The notes under the pieces are model-generated. The model ran no database searches, had not been told where the DNA came from, and worked only from the letters and a program-made list of their open reading frames with translations. This document shows, piece after piece, positions 34,159-41,674 of a DNA stretch of 64,000 nucleotides. Source of the stretch: an uncultured Clostridia bacterium (GTDB lineage Bacteria; Bacillota; Clostridia; Peptostreptococcales; Acidaminobacteraceae). The stretch lies in the NCBI GenBank assembly GCA_927417275.1, contig CAKMJV010000033.1, positions 1 to 64,000 on the forward strand. The letters are read 5' to 3'. Both the position numbers and the translations under genes were made by a program. Numbering within the stretch: position 1 is the stretch's first letter; every line of letters begins with the position of its first letter.

Positions 34159-34174
34159 GTGCAAACGTGTGCAC
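34159..34174. promoter_or_regulatory. Downstream LacI-family operator (O2)
   Basis: GTGCAAACGTGTGCAC has the same GTGC-N8-GCAC form with central CG, at about +28 to +43. A second overlapping half pair (GTGCA-N5-TGCAC, 34169-34183) shares its right arm. Centre-to-centre distance to O1 is 117 bp, near 11 helical turns, which suits looping by a tetrameric or paired repressor. Confidence 0.65.
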
Positions 34175-34273
34175 GAGTTGCACAGTTTGAATAATTTATT
34201 CAAAATATGATTTACCTCATAGAAATTTAATGCATGAAATGCGTTCTTAAATGGGAGATGTAGGAGGATTAAA

Positions 34274-35602
34274 ATGAAAAAGTTATTAAGTTTATTGCTG
34301 ATTATGGTTATGATGTTTTCACTTGTAGCATGCGGCAGCAACGAAGAAGAGGTAACAACAGATCCAGTAACTACAAATGCTGAGGTTGCAGATCTTGAAG
34401 CGACAATTTCAGTTCAAGTTGAAGCAACGTGGCTTGAGTACTATGAAGCAGTAAAAGCAAGAGTATTAGAAACTTATCCAAGTGCGACTATTAATTTTAT
34501 TGAAGTGGGTTCTTTTGATCATTTAGATACACTTGATAAAACAGATGTTACAAACACTGACGTAGCAGATGTATTTGCATTACCTGCAGATAGAATTTAC
34601 GGCTTAGCACAAAACCAAGCACTTGCTGGTCTTGATGCTAAAGCGATGGCAACTAATGTTGGTGATTTCGCTGACTATGATGCTGGTTTGGGTGGTAACT
34701 TTAATGTTGAAGGTGAGTATTTAGCATTCCCTATGAATATTGAAACATTAATTAACTTTGCAAACACTGCAAATGCTACTGCTTCAAATATTGATTTAAG
34801 CGGTACGATTGAATTTACAGATTTAAATCCTGAATCTATGCTTATTCCTATTTGGAATGCTTGGTTTGGTGTTGCGGTTACGAATTCTGCAGACATCGAA
34901 TTTCTTGGCAAAGATGATGCAGGTAATTTGTTTTCAGATTTAACAGCAGATTGGGCTGACCTTCCTGCAGAAAAGCAAGCTGTTTTCACAGCGATTTTTG
35001 AATATTGGCAAGCACACGATGCAGCGGGCACACCACTTTGGGATGAAAACGCAGCATGGGGATATATGGATGATGCATTTAAATCTGGTGGACAAACAAC
35101 GATCAGACTTGAAGGTCCATGGTCAACAGGTGGTTTATCAAACCTTGCAAATGAAGGTGCTGATTTAAATATTGTACCGATTAACCAAGTAACACTTAAT
35201 GGTTTACCATTTGCACACTGGAAAGGTGGCTGGGGATTAGGCGTTAATGCGAGAGTTGAAGGCAATGCAGATCAAATGATGCTTGCTCAAAAATTCATCG
35301 AAGAAGTTGTAAATACTGATTATGCAGTTGATTTCTTTAATGCAACAGGTAAAATTTTAGAAAATGTTGATCCTTCTGTTTATTTAGAGTCTGAAATGAC
35401 AGATGAAAACAAAGCAGTTGTTGCTTCTGTTATTGCATCATACCAAGATGCACCTGCTAGACCGCTCTTTACTGAGTGGGGTCCGGTTTGGGATACTTGG
35501 AAAAACGGTTTACTATCTTGGTCTGCTGTAAAACCTGCGACTGTTGAAGCAGCTTATGCAGAAGTTCAAGCTTCATTTAAAGCGATGATGTTAAACTTCT
35601 AA
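34274..35602 (+). CDS. Sugar ABC transporter solute-binding lipoprotein (MalE-like)
   Basis: 442 residues. Signal peptide with lipobox LVAC (Cys20), then an acidic linker and an SBP family 1-type fold: LDKTDVTNTDVADVFALPADRIYGLAQNQAL and EGPWSTGGLSNLANEGADLNIVPINQ, GGWGLGVNARVEGNADQMMLAQKFIEEVVN. Maltose/oligosaccharide binding proteins are the nearest type known to me. It is anchored outside and feeds the MalF/MalG-like permease pair. RBS AGGAGG. A hairpin directly after the gene would keep its transcript more abundant than the permeases. Confidence 0.9.
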   Translation: MKKLLSLLLIMVMMFSLVACGSNEEEVTTDPVTTNAEVADLEATISVQVEATWLEYYEAVKARVLETYPSATINFIEVGSFDHLDTLDKTDVTNTDVADVFALPADRIYGLAQNQALAGLDAKAMATNVGDFADYDAGLGGNFNVEGEYLAFPMNIETLINFANTANATASNIDLSGTIEFTDLNPESMLIPIWNAWFGVAVTNSADIEFLGKDDAGNLFSDLTADWADLPAEKQAVFTAIFEYWQAHDAAGTPLWDENAAWGYMDDAFKSGGQTTIRLEGPWSTGGLSNLANEGADLNIVPINQVTLNGLPFAHWKGGWGLGVNARVEGNADQMMLAQKFIEEVVNTDYAVDFFNATGKILENVDPSVYLESEMTDENKAVVASVIASYQDAPARPLFTEWGPVWDTWKNGLLSWSAVKPATVEAAYAEVQASFKAMMLNF

Positions 35603-35613
35603 AAACTTACTAT

Positions 35614-35650
35614 GAAGAGAAGAAGGGTTAGCCTTTCTTCTCTTTTCTTT
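35614..35650 (+). terminator. Intra-operon hairpin after the binding-protein gene
   Basis: AAGAGAAGAAGG (35615-35626) pairs with CCTTTCTTCTCTT (one bulged T), then TTTCTTT. Position right after the binding-protein gene is typical of partial terminators or 3' stabilisers in ABC operons. Confidence 0.6.
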
Positions 35651-35665
35651 ATGAAAGGAATTATA

Positions 35666-36112
35666 ATGCATTCACAAGCAAAATTACCTTTAAAGCAACT
35701 GTATATCATACTCATAGCATGTTCACTTATAATCTTATTATCATCGATAGATGTGCTCATGCGAGTAAAAGACGTGACATTATTTGAAAACTGGGTAAAG
35801 GCGCAAGCGTTAGAAGGAGATTCTTCTCTATATCTTAACCAGTACGTGGGTTTGAATTTGAGTCTTTTTTTCATGAAAATCATTATACCCGTTAGTTTTG
35901 CTATATATTCATATGCTGCATATGTTAAAATAAAAATAAATCAACTCTATGTTTTAATATGGAGTATTTTAAATATTGGTGGATTGGCGTATACGGCATT
36001 CGATCGTCAGTTTCCAAATATCTTATACTATGTAATTATCATTTGTTATGTGTTTTTGGTATTAACGTTATTGTCGTTGGTCGATGTTATTCGTGAAAGC
36101 AAATCTAAGTAA
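35666..36112 (+). CDS. Small membrane protein of unknown function in the sugar ABC operon
   Basis: 148 residues with four probable membrane helices (about 8-28, 65-88, 96-113, 118-140) and one outward loop of about 35 residues. No family recognised. The ATG at 35666 with GAAAGGAA upstream is preferred; a longer in-frame start would run through the hairpin. It lies between the binding protein and the MalF-like subunit, so it may be an accessory of this importer. Confidence 0.65.
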   Translation: MHSQAKLPLKQLYIILIACSLIILLSSIDVLMRVKDVTLFENWVKAQALEGDSSLYLNQYVGLNLSLFFMKIIIPVSFAIYSYAAYVKIKINQLYVLIWSILNIGGLAYTAFDRQFPNILYYVIIICYVFLVLTLLSLVDVIRESKSK

Positions 36113-36125
36113 AGGTGGGAATGTC

Positions 36126-38219
36126 TTGGGAAAATATAATGCATTTTTATATGATGAAGTTGGCAATGCATATACACGTAAAAATTTGTATCTGCACGAA
36201 ATTGCTCAAAATCAAAGTGCGCTTAAATCCGTAACGGGTGCAGACCGGGAAAAGGCCATAAGTGCTTTAAGAAACTTAATTAGAAATAAGAAAAATCATC
36301 CATACAATGTGGATTTTTTGACATATAAAAGAGAAGAACGTAATTTTCTTACGACTTTAAATGCCAAAGTAAAAACATTGGCAAGTAATCTAGACGCTTC
36401 TATGGATCCTAAGTTAAGAAAACTACATCTTGATTTAATTAGAAGCAATGAGAAAAAATCTTTTTACAAGCCATATGTTGCTCTAACATATGATGCAGAA
36501 CTTGAGTACGAGAAGCATCATATTATTTCGATGCAACTGCCTGAGATTATCGAAAAGTATGCACAGACAAAAAAAGAACTCGTAGAAGCACGCATTAAAT
36601 TAAAAGAAATTAACCCTGAGGAAGAGCGCACTTTTCATAAGAACTTAAAGCAGTTTATAGTAGGCCAAAGAGCACTTTATTTAAAAAACAAATCTAAACT
36701 AAAAGAGAAAAGAAAGCAAAAAATTATATCTGAAAAAGCATTAAGAAATGGGATCATAGAACTAAAGAAAAAGAAAAAAGATCTGATTAATACAAAAAAA
36801 TATACATCTGAAAAGAAATCAACCCAGGAATTAATTAACAATAAAAAATATGTTTTAACCAAAGGTATCCGACGCGAAATAAAAGTTTTAAAATCAAATA
36901 TTGCCGATTCAAGAAGAAAAATTCCAGTAGAGGTTACAAAAACGCAACCTATATATTCTAGATTTACATTTGTTTTGCCTGGATTAGGCCAACTATTAAA
37001 TAAACAATATTTAAAAGCAATGTTGTTTGCACTCGGTTCTGCGTTTGTTTATTTCATCGCAATACCTTATGCACTTGGTTACGGAAATTATCAAGGCGAT
37101 GGCATTATGGGCCTAGTTACGCTTGCTGAATTTGGGCTAAAAATCGATAAATCATTAATTTATATGATTGAAGGTATAGTTGCTATTTTTTTAATCATTA
37201 TCGCATTTATAATCCTATTACTTTCATATTTGGATGTAAGAAATGTAGAACGTAAAGTGATTAAGGGCATTCGACCAAGAAATGCATTTGAAACATTATT
37301 AGGTGTTGAGCAGGACGGCTTCCCATATTTGGTATCTCTACCTGCACTTTTAGTAACTGTTTTTATCGTACTTGTACCTATAACCACAGCAATTTTACTA
37401 TCCTTTACAGGAATGGATCCTAAACATCAGTCTAAATTTGGGTGGGTGGGTATCGACAACTATAAACTCATCGCAACGGGTTCTGGCCTAGCAGGTTCTG
37501 TATTTTGGTCTATATTATGGTGGACTCTTATTTGGACGGCTGTTGCGACTACATTGGCGATAGCTGTGGGCTTTTTATTAGCTATTATTGCCAACAACGA
37601 ACGGATTAAAGGAAAAACATTTTTTAGAGTCGTTTATCTTTTGCCTTGGGCAGTGCCAGCTTTTATAACAATTATGTTTTTTAGTATTATGTTTTCGCCA
37701 GATGGTGCTTTAACGACTTTGATGACGAATATATTTGGTACGCGCATCTTAATTAAAAATGATGCAGTACTAACACGCACTGTTTTAATCGGATTACAAA
37801 CGTGGTTAGGCAGCTCTTATGTGTTCTTATTGTCAACAGGTGTTTTACAAGCGATACCCGGCGACTTGTACGAGGCAGCGCAAATTGATGGTGCAACGGA
37901 GTTTCAAAAACTTAAACGCATAACTATACCGATGGTACTTTTTCAAACGGCACCTTTGCTGGTGGGGCAATATACGTTTAATTTTAATAACTTTTCGATC
38001 ATCTACTTGTTCAATGGCGGTGGACCTTTTAATCCATCGAAGTATGGTAATCTAGCTGGAAGCAGTGATTTATTGATTTCTTATATCTTTAAATTAACCA
38101 TGGAAAACCAATATCAAGCCATTGGCGCAGCCATCTCTATCATTATTTCGATGGGACTTATGCTGTTTGCATTTATAGGATTTAAAAATTCAAAAGCGTT
38201 TAAGGAGGAGAGGTTATAA
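36126..38219 (+). CDS. Sugar ABC transporter permease (MalF-like) with long charged N-terminal extension
   Basis: About 697 residues from a TTG at 36126, chosen because AAGGTGGG lies just upstream; an ATG at 36084 lies inside the previous gene with no RBS. Residues 1-278 are soluble, very rich in Lys, Glu and Arg and mostly helical, probably coiled coil. Then follow LPGLGQLLNKQYLKAMLF, two extra membrane helices, and a standard MalF-type domain with the EAA loop EAAQIDGATEFQKLKRITIP that docks the ATPase. Typical MalF proteins are 300-500 residues, so the extension is odd. It pairs with the MalG-like protein next door. Confidence 0.85.
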   Translation: MGKYNAFLYDEVGNAYTRKNLYLHEIAQNQSALKSVTGADREKAISALRNLIRNKKNHPYNVDFLTYKREERNFLTTLNAKVKTLASNLDASMDPKLRKLHLDLIRSNEKKSFYKPYVALTYDAELEYEKHHIISMQLPEIIEKYAQTKKELVEARIKLKEINPEEERTFHKNLKQFIVGQRALYLKNKSKLKEKRKQKIISEKALRNGIIELKKKKKDLINTKKYTSEKKSTQELINNKKYVLTKGIRREIKVLKSNIADSRRKIPVEVTKTQPIYSRFTFVLPGLGQLLNKQYLKAMLFALGSAFVYFIAIPYALGYGNYQGDGIMGLVTLAEFGLKIDKSLIYMIEGIVAIFLIIIAFIILLLSYLDVRNVERKVIKGIRPRNAFETLLGVEQDGFPYLVSLPALLVTVFIVLVPITTAILLSFTGMDPKHQSKFGWVGIDNYKLIATGSGLAGSVFWSILWWTLIWTAVATTLAIAVGFLLAIIANNERIKGKTFFRVVYLLPWAVPAFITIMFFSIMFSPDGALTTLMTNIFGTRILIKNDAVLTRTVLIGLQTWLGSSYVFLLSTGVLQAIPGDLYEAAQIDGATEFQKLKRITIPMVLFQTAPLLVGQYTFNFNNFSIIYLFNGGGPFNPSKYGNLAGSSDLLISYIFKLTMENQYQAIGAAISIIISMGLMLFAFIGFKNSKAFKEERL

Positions 38220-39112
38220 TGAAATTATTTAAGAAGAAAAATGAATTGTACCTTTCTGATAAACAACCTTTAAGTACAGTTGGCATCGTAATGCTGGGTA
38301 TTTCGTATGCGGTATTAATCGCATGGGCAATTGCTATACTATGGCCTTTAACTCAAATGGTTATTTCGGCGTTTAATGGTTCTCAAGAACAATACTTGAT
38401 GGTTAATGATAATTTTGTTTTTTCTATTAAACATTTTGAATATTTGTTCAAAGAAACACTTTATTTTACTTGGGTTAAAAATACGATTTTTATAGCTGCA
38501 GTTACTGCAGTGTTGACGCTTGTCATCGTTAGTTTTACTGGGTTTGCGTATTCAAGATATCGATTCAAAGGGCGTAAAGCATCCCTTATGGCGATTATGT
38601 TGATACAGACAATTCCTACGTTCGCTGGAATTACAGCTTTTTTCACACTTCATTCTATTATATCTGCGGTAGTGCCCGTGTTTTCACGTCAGATGATGCT
38701 AATCATGATTTATTCTGGCGGTGGAATTGCTGGCAATACATTTATATTAAAAGGTTATATAGATTCTATATCTACAGAGTTGGATGATGCAGCCAGAATT
38801 GATGGTTGTACAAGCATGCAGGTTTATAGACTGATTATTATGCCCATCGCTAAACCGATGCTCGCGATTATTGCATTATGGTCTTTTATTGGCCCGTTTA
38901 TGGATTATTTATTGCCTAGAGTTTTACTTACCAATCCTTCGTCTTACACACTTGCCGCGGGCTTGTTTACGCTTATGAGTGACTTTAGAACGATGAATCA
39001 ACCGGCATTTGCCGCGGGTGGATTACTAACAGCAATTCCAATTGTTGCACTTTTCATCGTCCTGCAAAAGCAATTGGTGTCTGGTTTGTCTCAAGGATCA
39101 GTAAAAGGCTAA
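38219..39112 (+). CDS. Sugar ABC transporter permease (MalG-like)
   Basis: 297 residues, six membrane helices, EAA-type loop DAARIDGCTSMQVYRLIIMPIAKPM (Asp-Asp-Ala in place of Glu-Ala-Ala). The N-terminal LYLSDKQPLSTVGIVMLGISYAVLIAWAIAILWPL and the C-terminal VLQKQLVSGLSQGSVKG are characteristic of MalG. The start overlaps the MalF-like stop (TAATG), so translation is coupled. Confidence 0.93.
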   Translation: MKLFKKKNELYLSDKQPLSTVGIVMLGISYAVLIAWAIAILWPLTQMVISAFNGSQEQYLMVNDNFVFSIKHFEYLFKETLYFTWVKNTIFIAAVTAVLTLVIVSFTGFAYSRYRFKGRKASLMAIMLIQTIPTFAGITAFFTLHSIISAVVPVFSRQMMLIMIYSGGGIAGNTFILKGYIDSISTELDDAARIDGCTSMQVYRLIIMPIAKPMLAIIALWSFIGPFMDYLLPRVLLTNPSSYTLAAGLFTLMSDFRTMNQPAFAAGGLLTAIPIVALFIVLQKQLVSGLSQGSVKG

Positions 39113-39151
39113 TTAAAAACGATACCCTGTGTGTAAATATGAGGAGGCTAT

Positions 39152-40237
39152 ATGAACGTAATTCTTAAAAATATAGGAAAAAAATACGAAGGTAGAGAAG
39201 AATTTACCTTAAAAGATATTAATTTAGAAATTGAAGATAAAGATTTTTGTGTTATACTAGGTCCATCGGGTTGTGGAAAAACAACACTACTTCGTATGAT
39301 TGCTGGTTTAAACTCTATCACAGAAGGCGATTTATTATTCAGTAACAAACGCATGAATAAAGTACCTTCAAAAGATCGCGATATAGCGATGGTGTTTCAA
39401 TCGTACGCGCTCTATCCGCACATGACCGTATATGACAACATGGCATTTTCATTGTCCATGAGAAAAGAAAGAAAAAAAATAATAGATGAACGCGTTATGG
39501 AAGCTGCAGAACTCTTACAAATCAAGGAATATTTATACTCTAAACCTTCTGATATTTCTGGTGGGCAAAGACAACGTGTCGCATTAGGACGTGCCATGGT
39601 TAGAAAACCAAGTGTGTTTTTAATGGATGAACCGTTATCTAATCTTGATGCAAAACTAAGAGAGCATATGCGCGTGGAACTGGTTAGACTACACAAAGCG
39701 TTAGGCACGACTTCTATCTATGTAACGCATGATCAGACTGAAGCCATGACCATGGCCACAAAAATAGTGTTAATGAACGATGGTAAAATTCAACAAGCGG
39801 GTAAGCCGGATGAGTTTTATAACCGCCCTGAAAACATATTTGTAGCAAAATTTATCGGTTCACCAACCATGAACATCGTTGAAGGTAAAATTATAGGCGG
39901 AAAATTTGTAGCCGATCATAATTTAATCATCATTACACCGAGTCCTTCTTCAGCGCTTAAACTCGCTGCATATGAAGGAAAACCCGTTTCTGTAGGGATA
40001 CGCCCAGAACGATTTGAAAGTGGTGGTGAATTTGGAGATACTTTTACCGCGACCATCGATGTGGTTGAAATGTTGGGTAAAGAAAAAATATTGTATGTTA
40101 GATTAGAAAATGGATCAGAGTTAGTTATATCAACACCAGGACACTTTAAATATGTTGAAAACGAAGTGCATTCTTTTGGTTTTGATGTTGAATCCATCCA
40201 CTTTTTCTGTTCAGAAACAGGTGAAAGAATCAATTAA
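39152..40237 (+). CDS. Sugar ABC transporter ATPase (MsmX/UgpC/MalK-like)
   Basis: 361 residues. Walker A GPSGCGKTTLL, Q-loop FQSYALYPHMTVYDN, signature DISGGQRQRVALGRAM, Walker B VFLMDEPLSNLDAKLR, switch His in YVTHDQTEAM. The C-terminal ~120 residues form the regulatory OB domain of MalK-type ATPases, with the conserved GIRPERFE. It energises the MalF/MalG-like pair and may serve other sugar importers, as MsmX does. RBS GAGGAGG. Confidence 0.95.
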   Translation: MNVILKNIGKKYEGREEFTLKDINLEIEDKDFCVILGPSGCGKTTLLRMIAGLNSITEGDLLFSNKRMNKVPSKDRDIAMVFQSYALYPHMTVYDNMAFSLSMRKERKKIIDERVMEAAELLQIKEYLYSKPSDISGGQRQRVALGRAMVRKPSVFLMDEPLSNLDAKLREHMRVELVRLHKALGTTSIYVTHDQTEAMTMATKIVLMNDGKIQQAGKPDEFYNRPENIFVAKFIGSPTMNIVEGKIIGGKFVADHNLIIITPSPSSALKLAAYEGKPVSVGIRPERFESGGEFGDTFTATIDVVEMLGKEKILYVRLENGSELVISTPGHFKYVENEVHSFGFDVESIHFFCSETGERIN

Positions 40238-40273
40238 AGTCCTTAGGACTTAGATATAAGGAAGTGATTAGAT

Positions 40274-41272
40274 ATGGCCATTACGATAAAAGAAGTTGCC
40301 AAGCTAGCTAAAGTATCACCATCTACAGTTTCACGTGTTATTTCAAAAAGTCCAAGAATAAGCGATGCGACTAAAAAGGTGGTTTATGCAGCAATGGATG
40401 AACTCAAATACAAACCCAATGCAATCGCTAGAAATTTGGCTAATGCTTCTACTAAAACACTTGGCTTAATTATTCCAAATCAAGATGAAAACTTGTTTAA
40501 AAACCCTTTTTTTATCCAAGCCATGCGAGGCATAAGCATATATGCGCAAAAGAAAAATTACAAAATCATGTTTAACTACGGGTCCAATCCACAGGATGAA
40601 CTAAATTTTGTAAGAGAGTTTGTGCATTCCAAGTGGGTAGATGGTGTAATTCTATTAACGGCTTATGAAAATGACCTATGCATCGAATATCTTAATCAGG
40701 AGGCTTTTCCTTTTGTCGTAGTTGGTAGACCTTATAACATTCATGACATCATGTGGGTGGATAATGATAACTTTCAAGCGACGTACAACCTTGTCAATCG
40801 ATTGATCCAAAAAGGATGTCAAGAAATTGGTTTTGTAGGTGGTCCTCAAAAATATATATTCTCCAAAGACCGTCTAGAGGGGTATAAACGGGCATTAGAA
40901 CTCAGAAATTTATCTGTTCATCCTGAAACGATTATTGAAACTGAAGACTTTACAGAAACTTATGGCTATGAAGCCATGGCAAAAATTTGCGCACATAAAG
41001 TACCGCATGCTGTCGTTACCACAGACGACTTGTTAGGTTTTGGTGTCATCCAATACTGTAAAGAGCATAACCTGTCGGTGAAAGTAACGGGGTTTAATAA
41101 CATTCCCTTATCTGTTTATCAAAACCCTTCACTCACTTCTGTGGACATAAAAGCAGAGGATCTGGGTTATAATGCAGCAAAACTGTTAATTCGTGCGCTT
41201 GAAGGACTTGAAAATCCAGTTAATCACTATATTGTTGGTACAGATTTAATAGAACGTGAATCCACTAAATAA
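40274..41272 (+). CDS. LacI-family transcriptional repressor of the sugar ABC operon
   Basis: 332 residues. N-terminal HTH TIKEVAKLAKVSPSTVSRVIS and hinge helix KPNAIARNLA, then a periplasmic-binding-like ligand domain (LGLIIPNQDENLFKNPFFIQAM; GCQEIGFVGGPQKYIFSKDRLEGYKRAL; VVTTDDLLGFGVIQYC). It follows the ATPase gene by 36 bp and probably belongs to the same operon, so it would be autoregulated through the two operators near 34.1 kb. The effector is presumably the imported sugar or its phosphate. Confidence 0.93.
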   Translation: MAITIKEVAKLAKVSPSTVSRVISKSPRISDATKKVVYAAMDELKYKPNAIARNLANASTKTLGLIIPNQDENLFKNPFFIQAMRGISIYAQKKNYKIMFNYGSNPQDELNFVREFVHSKWVDGVILLTAYENDLCIEYLNQEAFPFVVVGRPYNIHDIMWVDNDNFQATYNLVNRLIQKGCQEIGFVGGPQKYIFSKDRLEGYKRALELRNLSVHPETIIETEDFTETYGYEAMAKICAHKVPHAVVTTDDLLGFGVIQYCKEHNLSVKVTGFNNIPLSVYQNPSLTSVDIKAEDLGYNAAKLLIRALEGLENPVNHYIVGTDLIERESTK

Positions 41273-41276
41273 AATA

Positions 41277-41329
41277 AAAGACCGTTTGTCTGTCACTCAA
41301 AGTGGCAGTTCAAACGGTCTTTTTTTGAT
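41277..41329. terminator. Bidirectional terminator between lacI-type gene and csoR
   Basis: AAAGACCGTTTG (41277-41288) pairs with CAAACGGTCTTT (41311-41322), inner stem CTGTCACT/AGTGGCAG, T7 on the right and an A run on the left. Confidence 0.9.
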
Positions 41330-41334
41330 GTGCG

Positions 41335-41661
41335 CTATTTCATCATTTTCTGAATCGTCGTCATAAGCTCATCGATTACTTCTGATTCACCTGCATTTAA
41401 CCGATCTGTTAGACATGTTTTCATATGCCTTTCTAAAATGACACGACTTAAACTATTAAGAGCAGATTGAGCAGCAGCGATTTGATTAAGGATATCATCG
41501 CAGTATATATCCTTTTCAAGCATACCCTTGACACCTCGAATCTGTCCTTCAATTCGACTACATCTGTTGAGAAGCGCTTTTTTCTCTTTTTCACTACGGT
41601 GTGTATGTCGACTACATGCGCAGGTCGGAGCGGCTTGTGAGATTGAAAGTTCATTAGACAT
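41335..41661 (-). CDS. csoR: Copper-sensing transcriptional repressor CsoR
   Basis: 108 residues, the all-helical CsoR/DUF156 fold: LLNRCSRIEGQIRGVKGMLEKDIYCDDILNQIAAAQSAL followed by VILERHMKTCL. The Cu(I) triad Cys-His-Cys (Cys in IYC, His and Cys in ERHMKTC) is intact, which favours copper over nickel or formaldehyde sensing. The N terminus carries an extra Cys/His-rich stretch, CACSRHTH. The ATG at 41661 has AGGAG seven bases upstream, within the end of copA. A matching operator sits in the copA promoter. Confidence 0.94.
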   Translation of the reverse strand: MSNELSISQAAPTCACSRHTHRSEKEKKALLNRCSRIEGQIRGVKGMLEKDIYCDDILNQIAAAQSALNSLSRVILERHMKTCLTDRLNAGESEVIDELMTTIQKMMK

Positions 41662-41674
41662 ATATGATCTCCTA

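Noticed and set aside
34675-35265. Long open frame (196 codons) on the minus strand opposite the sugar-binding lipoprotein gene
   Set aside because: It is the complement of a well-supported gene in a codon phase that stays open by composition; no RBS, no recognisable domain.
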